A DNA stretch of 64,000 bases from Mycolicibacter heraklionensis. GTDB lineage: Bacteria > Actinomycetota > Actinomycetes > Mycobacteriales > Mycobacteriaceae. Below the pieces are notes generated by a model. The model was given only the letters and a program-made list of their open reading frames with translations. It did not search any database and was not told the DNA's origin. Below, piece by piece: positions 8,112 through 15,955 of this stretch (positions within the stretch are counted from its first letter, which is position 1; every line of letters begins with the position of its first letter). The DNA lies in the NCBI RefSeq assembly GCF_019645815.1, contig NZ_CP080997.1:1178001-1242000 (forward strand). The letters are read 5' to 3'. Position numbers and translations under genes: made by a program.

Positions 8112-8944
8112 CAGTCAAACGCGCCCTGGTGCTCGGCGGTGGCGGAGTAGCCGGCATCGCCTGGGAGACCGGTGTGCTGTGCGGCATCGCCGACGAGTCG
8201 CCCGACACCGCGCGGGAACTGCTCGAATCCGCGGTGCTGGTGGGGACATCGGCCGGGTCGGCGGTGGCCGCCCAGATCGGCAGCGGGCTGGGGCTGGCGG
8301 AGTTGTTCGCCCGGCAGGTGGCCGAGACCTCGTCGGAGATCGATCCCGGTGTCGGTGCCGATGCGTTGACCGACCTGTTCATGGCGGCGATCACCGAGCC
8401 CAACACCACCACCGCGCAGAAGCTGCAAGGTATCGGCGCGGTTGCCCTGGCGGCGCAGACGGTTGCCGCACCGGTGCGGCGGGGCATCATCGCCGACCGT
8501 CTGCCCTCACACGACTGGCCGGATCGCACGCTGCGGATCACCGCGATCGACATCGACACCGGGGAGCTGACGGTCTTCGACCGCGACTCCGGGGTGGAAC
8601 TCATCGACGCCGTGGCGGCCAGTTGCGCGGTACCCGGCGCGTGGCCCCCGGTGGTGATCGGCACCCGCCGCTACATGGATGGCGGCGTGCGCAGCACGAT
8701 CAACCTCGATGTCGCCGCCGATTGCGACGAGGCCGTGCTGCTGGTGCCCACCGGTGGCGGCGTCGACGGGGAGATCGCGGCGTTCGACGGTCGAGTGTGC
8801 GCGGTGCTGGCCGACGATGACGCGCTACGTGCCTTCGGCGGCAATCCGCTCGACCCGGCGTGCCGGTTGCCGGCGGCGCAGGCCGGACGCGAACAGGGCC
8901 GACGGCAGGCCGGCGCCATCGCCGAGTTCTTGGCCAAAGGCTAG
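8108..8944 (+). CDS. Patatin-like phospholipase (278 aa), Rv1062 homologue
   Basis: Patatin fold with oxyanion loop GGGGVAG (10-16), nucleophile elbow GTSAG (Ser48, residues 46-50) and the catalytic-dyad motif DGG (Asp191). Predicted to cleave acyl esters of phospholipids or other lipids. No signal peptide is visible, so cytosolic or membrane-associated. It overlaps the amidotransferase stop by 4 bases and ends the fadD-led operon. It converges on a second patatin gene of the opposite strand with only 4 bases between the stops. Confidence 0.9.
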   Translation: MTVKRALVLGGGGVAGIAWETGVLCGIADESPDTARELLESAVLVGTSAGSAVAAQIGSGLGLAELFARQVAETSSEIDPGVGADALTDLFMAAITEPNTTTAQKLQGIGAVALAAQTVAAPVRRGIIADRLPSHDWPDRTLRITAIDIDTGELTVFDRDSGVELIDAVAASCAVPGAWPPVVIGTRRYMDGGVRSTINLDVAADCDEAVLLVPTGGGVDGEIAAFDGRVCAVLADDDALRAFGGNPLDPACRLPAAQAGREQGRRQAGAIAEFLAKG

Positions 8945-8948
8945 GGCG

Positions 8949-10013
8949 CTAAAGCGATTTCGCGGCGTCGAGGGCGCGGGCGGCGAGTTCCCGGCCGACG
9001 TCGACCAACTCGGCGGCGCGGTGGAAGTCCAGGCTGCGGCACGCGACGCGAGGTACTTCGATGAGCAGATCGGGCGGGTGCGACGCCAGCTGATGGCGGG
9101 CCAGCGCCGCCTGGGCAATGTCGATGGTCCGGTTCATCACCTCGAAACTGCCGAGTTTGGGCACCTCGGGCGCGAAGTCCTCGTCCTCGCCGGGCCCATG
9201 CGGCGGTCCCAGCTTCGCCTCTCCTGCGTCGAGACTCGCTGAACCGCCGGGTTCGGACTCCCCACTGCTGAACCGGTCCAGGATCGCTCGGGCCGTCGGC
9301 CGGTCCAGCAGGGATCGCGCCCCGCTGGTGTCCAGCAGCGCAGACGTACTGCGCCACATGCGATTCAATCGACCGGCCGGCGCGCCCCGCTCGGAGTCTT
9401 CAGCCGCCGGGCCGGCGGCGGTCGGGTCACCGCCGTTGAGGCTCACCGCCAGCGTCAGGTCGGCGTTGACGGCGCTCAACGGGGCCATCGGCAGCGGGTC
9501 GAGGATGCCGCCGTCGGCGAGCAGGCGTCCGTCGACCACATGCGGTGCGATCACCCCGGGGATGGCGATCGAGGCGCGGATGGCGGTATCGACCGGGCCG
9601 CGCTGCAACCACACCGACCGGCCCGCGATCAGATCGGTCGCCACCGCGGTATAGGGAATTGGCAGCTCTTCGATGTCGATATCGCCCAAGATGTCGCGGA
9701 CGACATCGAGAATCTTCTCCGCCCGCAGCACGCCCGCCGCGGTGAACGACGGATCCAGCAGGCGCAGTACCGCGCCCTGGGTCAGCGACTTGGCCCACTC
9801 GGCGAAGTCGTCGAGCCGACCGGCAGCCTGCAGCCCGCCCACCAGAGCACCCATCGACGATCCGGAGATCCCGACGATGTCGTAACCGCGGTCGCGAAGC
9901 TCGGCGATCACCCCGATGTGGGCGTAGCCGCGCGCGCCGCCACTGCCCAGCACCAGGGCCACCCGGGGTGCCCGGGCCGCGCGGGGTTCCGCAGCAGAGG
10001 TCATGTCCACCAT
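8949..10013 (-). CDS. Patatin-like phospholipase (354 aa) with an inserted repeat peptide, Rv1063c homologue
   Basis: Contains GSGGARG oxyanion loop (23-29), GSSMG nucleophile elbow (Ser53) and DGG (Asp167). A second in-frame Met four codons in (MTSAAEP) is an alternative start. The C-terminal region (about 290-354) continues as a conserved helical domain (KLGSFEVMNRTIDIAQ). Between the catalytic domain and this tail, residues about 252-277 are low-complexity Gly/Pro/Glu rich and are encoded by an element (9191-9249) 86% identical to sequence inside the epimerase gene at 55.6 kb, so this stretch looks like an in-frame insertion rather than part of the enzyme. Confidence 0.9.
   Translation of the reverse strand: MVDMTSAAEPRAARAPRVALVLGSGGARGYAHIGVIAELRDRGYDIVGISGSSMGALVGGLQAAGRLDDFAEWAKSLTQGAVLRLLDPSFTAAGVLRAEKILDVVRDILGDIDIEELPIPYTAVATDLIAGRSVWLQRGPVDTAIRASIAIPGVIAPHVVDGRLLADGGILDPLPMAPLSAVNADLTLAVSLNGGDPTAAGPAAEDSERGAPAGRLNRMWRSTSALLDTSGARSLLDRPTARAILDRFSSGESEPGGSASLDAGEAKLGPPHGPGEDEDFAPEVPKLGSFEVMNRTIDIAQAALARHQLASHPPDLLIEVPRVACRSLDFHRAAELVDVGRELAARALDAAKSL
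9191..9249 (-). repeat. Dispersed intragenic repeat, copy A (in patatin gene)
   Basis: Read on the minus strand, 9249-9191 matches 55614-55672 of the plus strand at 51 of 59 positions, with no gaps. The element starts CGGCGGTT and is preceded by GAACC in both places. It is read in frame as a Gly/Pro-rich linker of the patatin. Confidence 0.85.
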
Positions 10014-10168
10014 TTTGCGGGCAATGCCGCGCCGGTTCTTTCCGTCATTGCGATTACAACCGTAGTACCGTCGGGAACGAGCAGGTCACAGTGGGTATTG
10101 CCGCGCCGGGACGCCGGAATTCCCGCCCCAGCGAGTGACCGGCCGGCGCGTCGGGCGTCGCACCCGCC

Positions 10169-10174
10169 TAGCAT
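10169..10174 (+). promoter_or_regulatory. Putative -10 element (TAGCAT) for the polycysteine leader and cysteine dioxygenase operon
   Basis: TAGCAT fits the mycobacterial TANNNT -10 consensus. Transcription would begin about seven bases on, at 10181-10182, exactly at the GTG of the polycysteine reading frame, implying a leaderless transcript. Confidence 0.5.
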
Positions 10175-10181
10175 GGACGCT

Positions 10182-10226
10182 GTGATGGAGCACGTCGGAT
10201 TCCACGGTTGTTGTTGCCGCAGCTGA
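10182..10226 (+). CDS. Polycysteine leader peptide (14 aa), likely cysteine-responsive attenuator
   Basis: GTG-ATG followed by codons for MEHVGFHGCCCRS and TGA. Three consecutive Cys codons (TGT TGT TGC, 10209-10217) near the end of a very short frame, 55 bases before a cysteine dioxygenase gene, match the polycysteine leaderless small ORFs reported in mycobacteria as cysteine-responsive attenuators of sulfur-metabolism operons. Expected behaviour: when Cys-tRNA is scarce, ribosomes stall at the Cys run and alter expression of the downstream genes. The start is set by the upstream -10; ATG at 10185 or 10173 are alternatives. Mechanism is inferred by analogy; no alternative hairpins were computed. 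Confidence 0.7.
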   Translation: MMEHVGFHGCCCRS

Positions 10227-10281
10227 ACGCTGCCGCCGACCCCTTTCCTGAATCCACCCCATCCGCTCTGGAGTTTTCACC

Positions 10282-10836
10282 ATGGTTATCGCTGATCCCA
10301 TCGCGCTGCGGCGCCCGGCCGCCCGGCCACGCTCGCTGCGCCTGCCCGACCTCTTGCAGACCACCGACCTGGCCGCCGACGCGGTGCTGCAAGGCCGCTA
10401 CAACCACTTGCTACCCGCATCGGGGCTTCCCGAGGACCAGCGCTGGTTCGTCCGAATCCACGGCGACGAGCGGCTCGACATCTGGCTGATCAGCTGGGTG
10501 CCCGGGCACGCCACCGAACTGCACGATCACGGCGACTCGCTCGGCGCGCTGACGGTGCTGTCCGGCTCGCTGGATGAATTCCATTGGGATGGTCGTCAGT
10601 TGGCGCAACGACGGCTCGACGCCGGAGACCAGGCCGCGTTCACCCGGGGCTGGGTGCATGACGTCGTCTGGGCGCCCCCGACCACTGGGTCTGAGCCCGT
10701 CCAGCTGCCGATCCCCACGCTGAGCGTGCATGCCTACTCGCCGCCACTGGCGGAAATGTCCTACTACGACGTCGCGCAGGACCATACTTTGCGTAGGCAG
10801 CGCACCGAACTCACCCAACATCCGGAGGCGTCATGA
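10282..10836 (+). CDS. Cysteine dioxygenase-type cupin (184 aa)
   Basis: Cupin protein of the cysteine dioxygenase family: iron ligands H81 and H83 in ELHDHGDS and the third His at 127 (TRGWVHDVV). It would oxidise cysteine (or a related thiol) to the sulfinate with O2. GGAG lies 10 bases before the ATG. It overlaps the rhodanese gene by 4 bases (ATGA, 10833-10836), and a polycysteine leader lies upstream, so the operon appears to be a cysteine-catabolism unit controlled by cysteine supply. Corresponds by order to Rv1065. Confidence 0.87.
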   Translation: MVIADPIALRRPAARPRSLRLPDLLQTTDLAADAVLQGRYNHLLPASGLPEDQRWFVRIHGDERLDIWLISWVPGHATELHDHGDSLGALTVLSGSLDEFHWDGRQLAQRRLDAGDQAAFTRGWVHDVVWAPPTTGSEPVQLPIPTLSVHAYSPPLAEMSYYDVAQDHTLRRQRTELTQHPEAS

Positions 10837-11309
10837 CCACAACCCACGTCACCAGCCGCATCGACCATATGCTCGAATCGGCTCGGGCCAAGCTGCACCG
10901 GCTGACCGCTGATGAGGTCCCCGAGGCACTGCGCAACGGCGCATACCTGGTCGACATCCGGCCCGCGGCCCAACGCGCGGCGGAGGGCGAGGTGCCCGGC
11001 GCGCTGGTGATCGAACGCAACGTGCTGGAGTGGCGCTGCGACCCGACCAGCGATGCCCGGCTGCCGCAGGCGGTCGACGACGACGTGCAGTGGATCATTC
11101 TGTGCTCGCAGGGCTATACCTCGAGCCTGGCCGCGGCCGCGTTGCAGGACTTGGGGCTGCACCGCGCCACCGACGTCATCGGCGGCTATCAGGCCCTGGC
11201 CGCCGTCGGGGAGCTGGTGGAGCCGGCCCCGCTTGCCGCACTAAGCGTTGGAGTGCAGCAGGGGGCGGAGTCGTTCAGTTTTCTCCGGGGTCCACGCCGC
11301 TGGATGTAG
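10833..11309 (+). CDS. Rhodanese-domain sulfurtransferase (158 aa)
   Basis: Single rhodanese domain: VDIRP (CH2A-like) at about 40-44 and active-site loop CSQGYTS with catalytic Cys91 holding a persulfide during sulfur transfer. The six-residue loop fits sulfur rather than phosphate chemistry. Coupled to the dioxygenase by a 4-base overlap. The last ~23 codons (after ELVEPAPLAA) run 69 bases past the stop of the convergent hydrolase gene; this tail lies outside the rhodanese fold and may be a recent stop-codon loss. Confidence 0.88.
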   Translation: MTTTHVTSRIDHMLESARAKLHRLTADEVPEALRNGAYLVDIRPAAQRAAEGEVPGALVIERNVLEWRCDPTSDARLPQAVDDDVQWIILCSQGYTSSLAAAALQDLGLHRATDVIGGYQALAAVGELVEPAPLAALSVGVQQGAESFSFLRGPRRWM

Positions 11310-12941
11310 GATCGCCGCCCACGCATCGGCGGCATCGGCGACGTAGCTGTGGCCGTGGCCGTCGGGCACGTCGACCGCCACCGCCATGTCGGCGGAGACC
11401 TGCAGGAACGTCACAATCGGGGTCCAGCGCACCTGCGGCAGCACGTCGTAGCCGCGTGGCTCTCTCAACCAGTCCGGCTTGTGGTACAGCAATGACGGAT
11501 GCCACCAGGCGATCGGGTCGGAGGCGTGCTGTAGATACACCACTCGCGGTGTATCCGGTGCACCCCAAGGGCCTTCGGGACGCGCCAGGTCAGCCGAGCG
11601 AGCGACGAACCGCACCGCGTGGCCGTCGTGGTAGATCGGCAGCCATTGCGGGGAACCGGGATCGCGGTTGATGGTCAGGTCGGTCCAGATGGTGTTCTGA
11701 AACGTCGGGCCGGAGAACAACGCACCGTCGGTACGCGCCAGCACGTTGTTAAGGCTCATGAAGGAGGCTTCGCCACCGAACGAGCCGAGACTTTCGCCGA
11801 ACACCACCAGTTTGGGGCGCTTGGACTCTGGCAGGGCCCGCACCTGTTTGTCGACGGCTTCGAACAGGGCCTGGCCGGCCTGGCGAGCGTTCTCCTTGTC
11901 GACCAGGAACGACAACCAGCTGGGCAGGAACGAATACTGCATGCTCACGATCGCGGTGTCGCCGTTGAACATGTACTCCAGGGCCGAGGCCTCCGCCTCG
12001 TTGATCCAGCCGGTGCCGGTCGTGGTGGCCACCGCCACCACCGCGCGGCTCAGTCCGCCGGTACGGGCTAATTCGGCGGCGGCCAGCTCAGCGGTCGCCT
12101 TGATCCCGTCGGCGGAATTCAGGCCGGCGTAGGCGCGGATTGGCTCGGCGGCCGGTGTGCCGTTGAATGCGCTGAGTTGCTCGACGGTCGGTCCACCCGC
12201 GATGAAGATGCGCCCCTGATGGCCCAGCGACGCCCAGGAGGCCAGCGACTCCGGCCCGCCGGAGCGCAGCCGGGTCGACGGGGCGGCCCGGTCGGGGCTG
12301 GTCTCCTCGTTGACCGCGGCGAAGGTGCTGTTCATGAGGTGCATCGCGGTCTTGAGCACCACGCCGTTGAGCACCGCCACAAACAGGGCCACCAGCAACG
12401 CCACCGCGACCACCGCCGAAACCCGCGGCGGGGCAACCCTTTCGAGCTGGCGCATCAGAAAGTTGATCAGCATCCTGATCAGTTGGCCGACCTCGACCAG
12501 GACGAACAGCGTGACCACTGCTATCGCACCGGCTTGGGGGTAGTTGTACCAAGTCAGCCGCGGCACACCCATCAAGTCGCGCATCTGGTCCTGCCAGCCG
12601 TGGATCGTCCACACCACCCAGAGATGGATGATCACCGCGGCGGGAATGAGCACTCGCCAGGCCCACGGCGGGGCCGGCGGGCTGGTGTCCTTGGAGCGCA
12701 TGTAGCGCACCAGCCAGACGCTGAACACCCCCAGGGCATAGCCGATGGCGCCCGAGCCGCCGCTGACCAAACCCTGGAACAGCGGTCCGCGCGGCAGCAG
12801 CGACGGCGTCAGCGACAGCCACAGGAACACCAGGCCCACCGCGGTGCCGGTGAACGTGTAGTGCCGGACCCACCACGGTGGGCGCGCGGTCGGTTCCACG
12901 GTCGCTTCCGCGGTGGCGGTGTCGGTGGCTGTCGCGCTCAT
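11241..12941 (-). CDS. Membrane-anchored alpha/beta-hydrolase family protein (566 aa), Rv1069c homologue
   Basis: The N-terminal ~200 residues hold about five hydrophobic helices (for example YTFTGTAVGLVFLWLSLTPS, then GAIAVVTLFVLVEVGQLIRM). The C-terminal ~350 residues form a hydrolase domain with nucleophile elbow GESLGS (about residue 380) in VVFGESLGSFGGEA. This two-part layout matches the Abhydrolase_9 family of actinobacterial membrane esterases; substrate unknown, likely an envelope lipid. Its stop overlaps the rhodanese 3' end by 69 bases. Located next to echA8/echA9 on the same strand, as in M. tuberculosis. Confidence 0.87.
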   Translation of the reverse strand: MSATATDTATAEATVEPTARPPWWVRHYTFTGTAVGLVFLWLSLTPSLLPRGPLFQGLVSGGSGAIGYALGVFSVWLVRYMRSKDTSPPAPPWAWRVLIPAAVIIHLWVVWTIHGWQDQMRDLMGVPRLTWYNYPQAGAIAVVTLFVLVEVGQLIRMLINFLMRQLERVAPPRVSAVVAVALLVALFVAVLNGVVLKTAMHLMNSTFAAVNEETSPDRAAPSTRLRSGGPESLASWASLGHQGRIFIAGGPTVEQLSAFNGTPAAEPIRAYAGLNSADGIKATAELAAAELARTGGLSRAVVAVATTTGTGWINEAEASALEYMFNGDTAIVSMQYSFLPSWLSFLVDKENARQAGQALFEAVDKQVRALPESKRPKLVVFGESLGSFGGEASFMSLNNVLARTDGALFSGPTFQNTIWTDLTINRDPGSPQWLPIYHDGHAVRFVARSADLARPEGPWGAPDTPRVVYLQHASDPIAWWHPSLLYHKPDWLREPRGYDVLPQVRWTPIVTFLQVSADMAVAVDVPDGHGHSYVADAADAWAAILHPAAWTPEKTERLRPLLHSNA

Positions 12942-12967
12942 CGGGATCTACTCAGCGGCGGGTCTAC

Positions 12968-13741
12968 TCAGCGGTGGGTGAAATTCGGTGCGCGCTTCTC
13001 GGTGAACGCCGCCATGCCTTCGGTCTGGTCTTCGGTGGCGAACGCCGAGTGGAACAGCCGGCGCTCGTAGAGCAGCCCTTCGGCCAGGGTGGATTCGAAG
13101 GCCCGGTTGACCGCTTCCTTGGCCATCCGGGCGGCCGACAGGCTCATCCCGGCGATGGTGGCGGCGACCTTGCCGGCCTCAGCGAGCAGGTCGTCGGCCG
13201 GCACCACGCGCGACACCAGGCCGGAGCGCTCGGCTTCGGCGGCGTCGATGGTGCGGCCGGTCAGGATCAGGTCCATCGCCTTGGCCTTGCCGATGGCCCG
13301 GGTCAGGCGCTGGGAGCCGCCCATGCCGGGCAACACGCCCAGCTTGATCTCGGGCTGGCCGAACTTGGCGGTGTCGGCGGCGATCAGCAGGTCGCACATC
13401 ATCGCCAGTTCGCAGCCGCCACCCAGGGCGTGCCCGGCCACCGCGGCGATGGTCGGGGTGCGCACCGCGGCCAGTTTGGACCAGGCGGCGAAGAAGTCGG
13501 CGGCGAACACGTCGGCGAAACTCTTCTCGGCCATCTCTTTGATGTCGGCTCCGGCGGCGAACGCTTTGGCGTTGCCGGTGATGATGATCGCTCCGATGCC
13601 GGGGTCGGCGTCGAATTCAGCTGCGGCGGCAGTGACTTCGTTCATCACCTGGCTGTTGAGGGCGTTGAGTGCCTGCGGCCGGTTCAGGGTGATGGTGCCG
13701 ACGCGGCCGTCGCGGGTGACGAGGATGGTTTCGTAACTCAT
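12968..13741 (-). CDS. echA8: Enoyl-CoA hydratase (257 aa)
   Basis: Crotonase family with the full-length 257-residue form. Signature [11 protein letters not shown] (about 60-70) supplies one oxyanion-hole backbone; the two catalytic glutamates fall in [11 protein letters not shown] and [10 protein letters not shown] regions. It hydrates trans-2-enoyl-CoA in fatty-acid beta-oxidation. Starts [20 protein letters not shown], close to M. tuberculosis EchA8. A hydrolase (echA9) ends 9 bases upstream, so the two are co-transcribed. Confidence 0.94.
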   Translation of the reverse strand: MSYETILVTRDGRVGTITLNRPQALNALNSQVMNEVTAAAAEFDADPGIGAIIITGNAKAFAAGADIKEMAEKSFADVFAADFFAAWSKLAAVRTPTIAAVAGHALGGGCELAMMCDLLIAADTAKFGQPEIKLGVLPGMGGSQRLTRAIGKAKAMDLILTGRTIDAAEAERSGLVSRVVPADDLLAEAGKVAATIAGMSLSAARMAKEAVNRAFESTLAEGLLYERRLFHSAFATEDQTEGMAAFTEKRAPNFTHR

Positions 13742-13750
13742 GGTGTCTCC

Positions 13751-14818
13751 TTAGAAGGTCAGGTCGGGTTCGGCGGGAACGAAGTACGACTCGATGTCGG
13801 CGGCGGTCACCTCGGCCAGTGTCGCCGGCGACCACTGCGGGTTGCGGTCCTTGTCGACCAACTGGGCGCGGATGCCCTCCACCAGGTCATGCGAGCGCAG
13901 CGACGCGCACGACACCCGGAATTCCTGGACCAGCACGTCTTGCAGGGTGGCGAGCTGGCCGGCCCGACGTACCGCCTCCAACGTCACCGCGCACGCGATC
14001 GGGGAGCGGGTGCCGATCAGTTCGGCGGCGGCGTTGGCGTCGGGGCTGTCGTGGCCGGCCAGCGCGTCCACAATCTGCGCGACGGTGCCGTGTGCGTAGC
14101 ACTCGTCGATCCAGTCACGATGTGCGGCAAGCTGACTCGGCGGCGGCTCGATCGCGTGTGCCGCCAGGGCGCGGTCCACGCCGTCGGCGATGATCGCCGC
14201 GGTGAAGGCCTCCAACGCCGTGTGCGGGACGAAGTGGTCGGCGAAACCCAGCGCAATGGCATCCGGACCGGAAAACGGTGCGCCGGTCAGTGCCGCGTGC
14301 AGGCCGAGCCGGCCGGGGGCGCGGGAGAGCAGGTAGGTGCCGCCGACATCGGGGATGAAACCGATACCGACCTCGGGCATGGCCATCTTGGTGGTGTCGG
14401 TGACCACCCGGGTGTTGGCGTGCGCCCCGACTCCGACGCCGCCGCCCATCACGATGCCGTCCATCAACGACACGTACGGCTTGCCGAATCCGCCGATCTG
14501 CGCATTCAGCAGGTACTCGTCGTACCAGAACCGGCGTGCTTCGGCGCCGTCGGCTTTGGCGCTGTGATAGATCGCGACCACGTCGCCGCCGGCGCACAGG
14601 CCGCGCTCGCCGGCCCCGGCGAGCACCACCGCCGTCACCGCCGGGTCGTCGGCCCAGGCAGAAAGTGCCGCGGTCATCGCGGTCACCATCGGAAGGTTCA
14701 GCGAGTTGATCGCCCTCGGGCGGTTGAGTGTCAGCAGACCGACACCGTTGTCAACGTGGGCCAGGACGTCGGGATTCAGGACGTCGGGATTCCGGGCACC
14801 GTCAGATTCGCCTGTCAC
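13751..14818 (-). CDS. echA9: 3-hydroxyisobutyryl-CoA hydrolase / crotonase (355 aa)
   Basis: Crotonase of the HIBCH subfamily: longer than hydratases (355 versus ~257 residues), with GLCAGGDVVAIY, MDGIVMGGGVGVG, MPEVGIGFIPDVGGTYLLSR and a C-terminal extension ending AEPDLTF. Likely hydrolyses 3-hydroxyisobutyryl-CoA in valine catabolism or a related acyl-CoA. I use the GTG at 14818 because its product length is near the M. tuberculosis protein; the longer ORF to 14941 has unrelated sequence and would cover the promoter of the divergent gene. Near the N-terminus a perfect 15-base tandem duplication gives NPDVL twice. Confidence 0.88.
   Translation of the reverse strand: MTGESDGARNPDVLNPDVLAHVDNGVGLLTLNRPRAINSLNLPMVTAMTAALSAWADDPAVTAVVLAGAGERGLCAGGDVVAIYHSAKADGAEARRFWYDEYLLNAQIGGFGKPYVSLMDGIVMGGGVGVGAHANTRVVTDTTKMAMPEVGIGFIPDVGGTYLLSRAPGRLGLHAALTGAPFSGPDAIALGFADHFVPHTALEAFTAAIIADGVDRALAAHAIEPPPSQLAAHRDWIDECYAHGTVAQIVDALAGHDSPDANAAAELIGTRSPIACAVTLEAVRRAGQLATLQDVLVQEFRVSCASLRSHDLVEGIRAQLVDKDRNPQWSPATLAEVTAADIESYFVPAEPDLTF
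14763..14792 (-). repeat. 15-nt perfect tandem duplication in the echA9 N-terminus
   Basis: AGGACGTCGGGATTC occurs twice in a row (14763-14777 and 14778-14792), adding an in-frame five-residue repeat (NPDVL) ahead of the crotonase fold. A small slippage or duplication event. Confidence 0.9.
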
Positions 14819-14985
14819 GCCTTCGCAATGTAGATCCTTACCCGCCGTCAACGTTCCGCGGGTAAGGTTTGGCAGCAGAGCGGCCGCTAGTCCGTTGGGA
14901 ACTTCGACGGGTCGTGGACCGTTGAGCAAGTGTTCGCACAACTTCGTGTCCGAGCACCAGACAGCATTAAGAAAGGATCGGGACG

Positions 14986-15834
14986 GTGCGGGAGACCAGC
15001 AACCCGGTATTTCGTTCGTTGCCCAAACAGGGCGGCTACGCGCAGTTCGGAACCGGCGTCGCCGGTGCGACGCAGCAGGTGGGACAGACCTACCAGGCCG
15101 ACCCGTCGCTACAGCAGTACCAGCGGGAGGTCACTCGCCCGCTGACCATCGATGACGTCGTCACCAAGACCGGCATCACGCTGGGGGTGCTCAGCGTCGC
15201 AGCGATCGTTTCTTTCTTCCTGGTCGCGGGCAATCAGGCGCTGGCCGGGCCGCTGACCTTCGTCGGCGCATTCGGCGGACTGGCCCTGGTTCTGGTGGCC
15301 ACGTTCACCCGCAAGCAGGACAGCAAGGCCCTGGTGCTCAGCTACGCGGTGCTGGAGGGCATGTTCCTCGGCGCCATCTCCTTCGTGCTGACCGCGGTCA
15401 CGGTCGGCACCAGCAACGCCGGCTCGATGATCGGCCAGGCCGTGATGGGCACCCTCGGTGTGTTCGGCGGCATGCTCGTCGTCTACAAGACCGGCGCCAT
15501 CCGGGTCACCCCGAAGTTCACCCGGATGCTCGTCGCCGGCATGTTCGGTGTGCTGGCCCTGATGATCGGCAACCTGGTGCTGTCGCTGTTCGGCGTCGGC
15601 GGTGGCGAAGGCCTGGGCCTGCGCAGCGGTGGGACGCTGTCGATCATCTTCTCGCTGGTGTGCATCGGTATCGCCGCGTTCAGCTTCCTGATCGACTTCG
15701 ACGCTGCCGACCAGCTGATCCGCGCCGGCGCGCCGGAGAAGGCCGCCTGGGGTATCGCACTGGGCCTGACCGTGACCCTGGTCTGGCTGTACCTGGAGAT
15801 CCTGCGTCTGCTCAGCTACTTCCAGAGCGAGTGA
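14986..15834 (+). CDS. Bax inhibitor-1/YccA family membrane protein (282 aa), Rv1072 homologue
   Basis: About 60 soluble N-terminal residues (RETSNPVFRSLPKQGGYAQFG) precede seven hydrophobic helices, e.g. ITLGVLSVAAIVSFFLVAG and AVLEGMFLGAISFVLTAVTV, as in BI-1/YccA channels. In bacteria these act as pH-dependent calcium leak channels or protease-interacting proteins. Start GTG 14986 with AAAGGATCGGGA upstream. It is divergent from echA9 and followed 17 bases after its stop by the first 61-nt palindromic element, a probable transcription end. Confidence 0.9.
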   Translation: MRETSNPVFRSLPKQGGYAQFGTGVAGATQQVGQTYQADPSLQQYQREVTRPLTIDDVVTKTGITLGVLSVAAIVSFFLVAGNQALAGPLTFVGAFGGLALVLVATFTRKQDSKALVLSYAVLEGMFLGAISFVLTAVTVGTSNAGSMIGQAVMGTLGVFGGMLVVYKTGAIRVTPKFTRMLVAGMFGVLALMIGNLVLSLFGVGGGEGLGLRSGGTLSIIFSLVCIGIAAFSFLIDFDAADQLIRAGAPEKAAWGIALGLTVTLVWLYLEILRLLSYFQSE

Positions 15835-15851
15835 CCCGCTAGCTTTTCCCC

Positions 15852-15912
15852 GTTGACTCTGCGCTGACCAGGCAGGCTACTCGCACTTTCGCCTGGTACG
15901 CGCAGAGTCAAC
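15852..15912. repeat. 61-nt two-stem palindromic element, copy 1
   Basis: Outer stem GTTGACTCTGCGC/GCGCAGAGTCAAC is 13 bp and perfect. Inner stem ACCAGGC/GCCTGGT is 7 bp. The 17-nt apical loop (15874-15890) contains GGCTACTCGCACTTT. The element begins 17 bases after the Bax-inhibitor stop and ends 43 bases before the DUF559 start. It is 92% identical to copy 2 (16800-16860). Confidence 0.95.
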
Positions 15913-15955
15913 TGCTATCTGGGGTGCTGTCGGAGACCGCTGGCAGCATGCCGGC

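Noticed and set aside
12241..12300. GC-rich stretch in the membrane hydrolase gene that resembles the dispersed repeat (TCGACGG, CCGGCCC)
   Set aside because: Only short words match and no continuous alignment with 9191-9249 or 55614-55697 exists.
12878..14833. A 651-codon open frame on the plus strand opposite echA8/echA9
   Set aside because: It lies antisense to two well-supported crotonase genes, has compositionally biased Gly/Arg/His-rich sequence without motifs, and is a by-product of high GC3 codon use.
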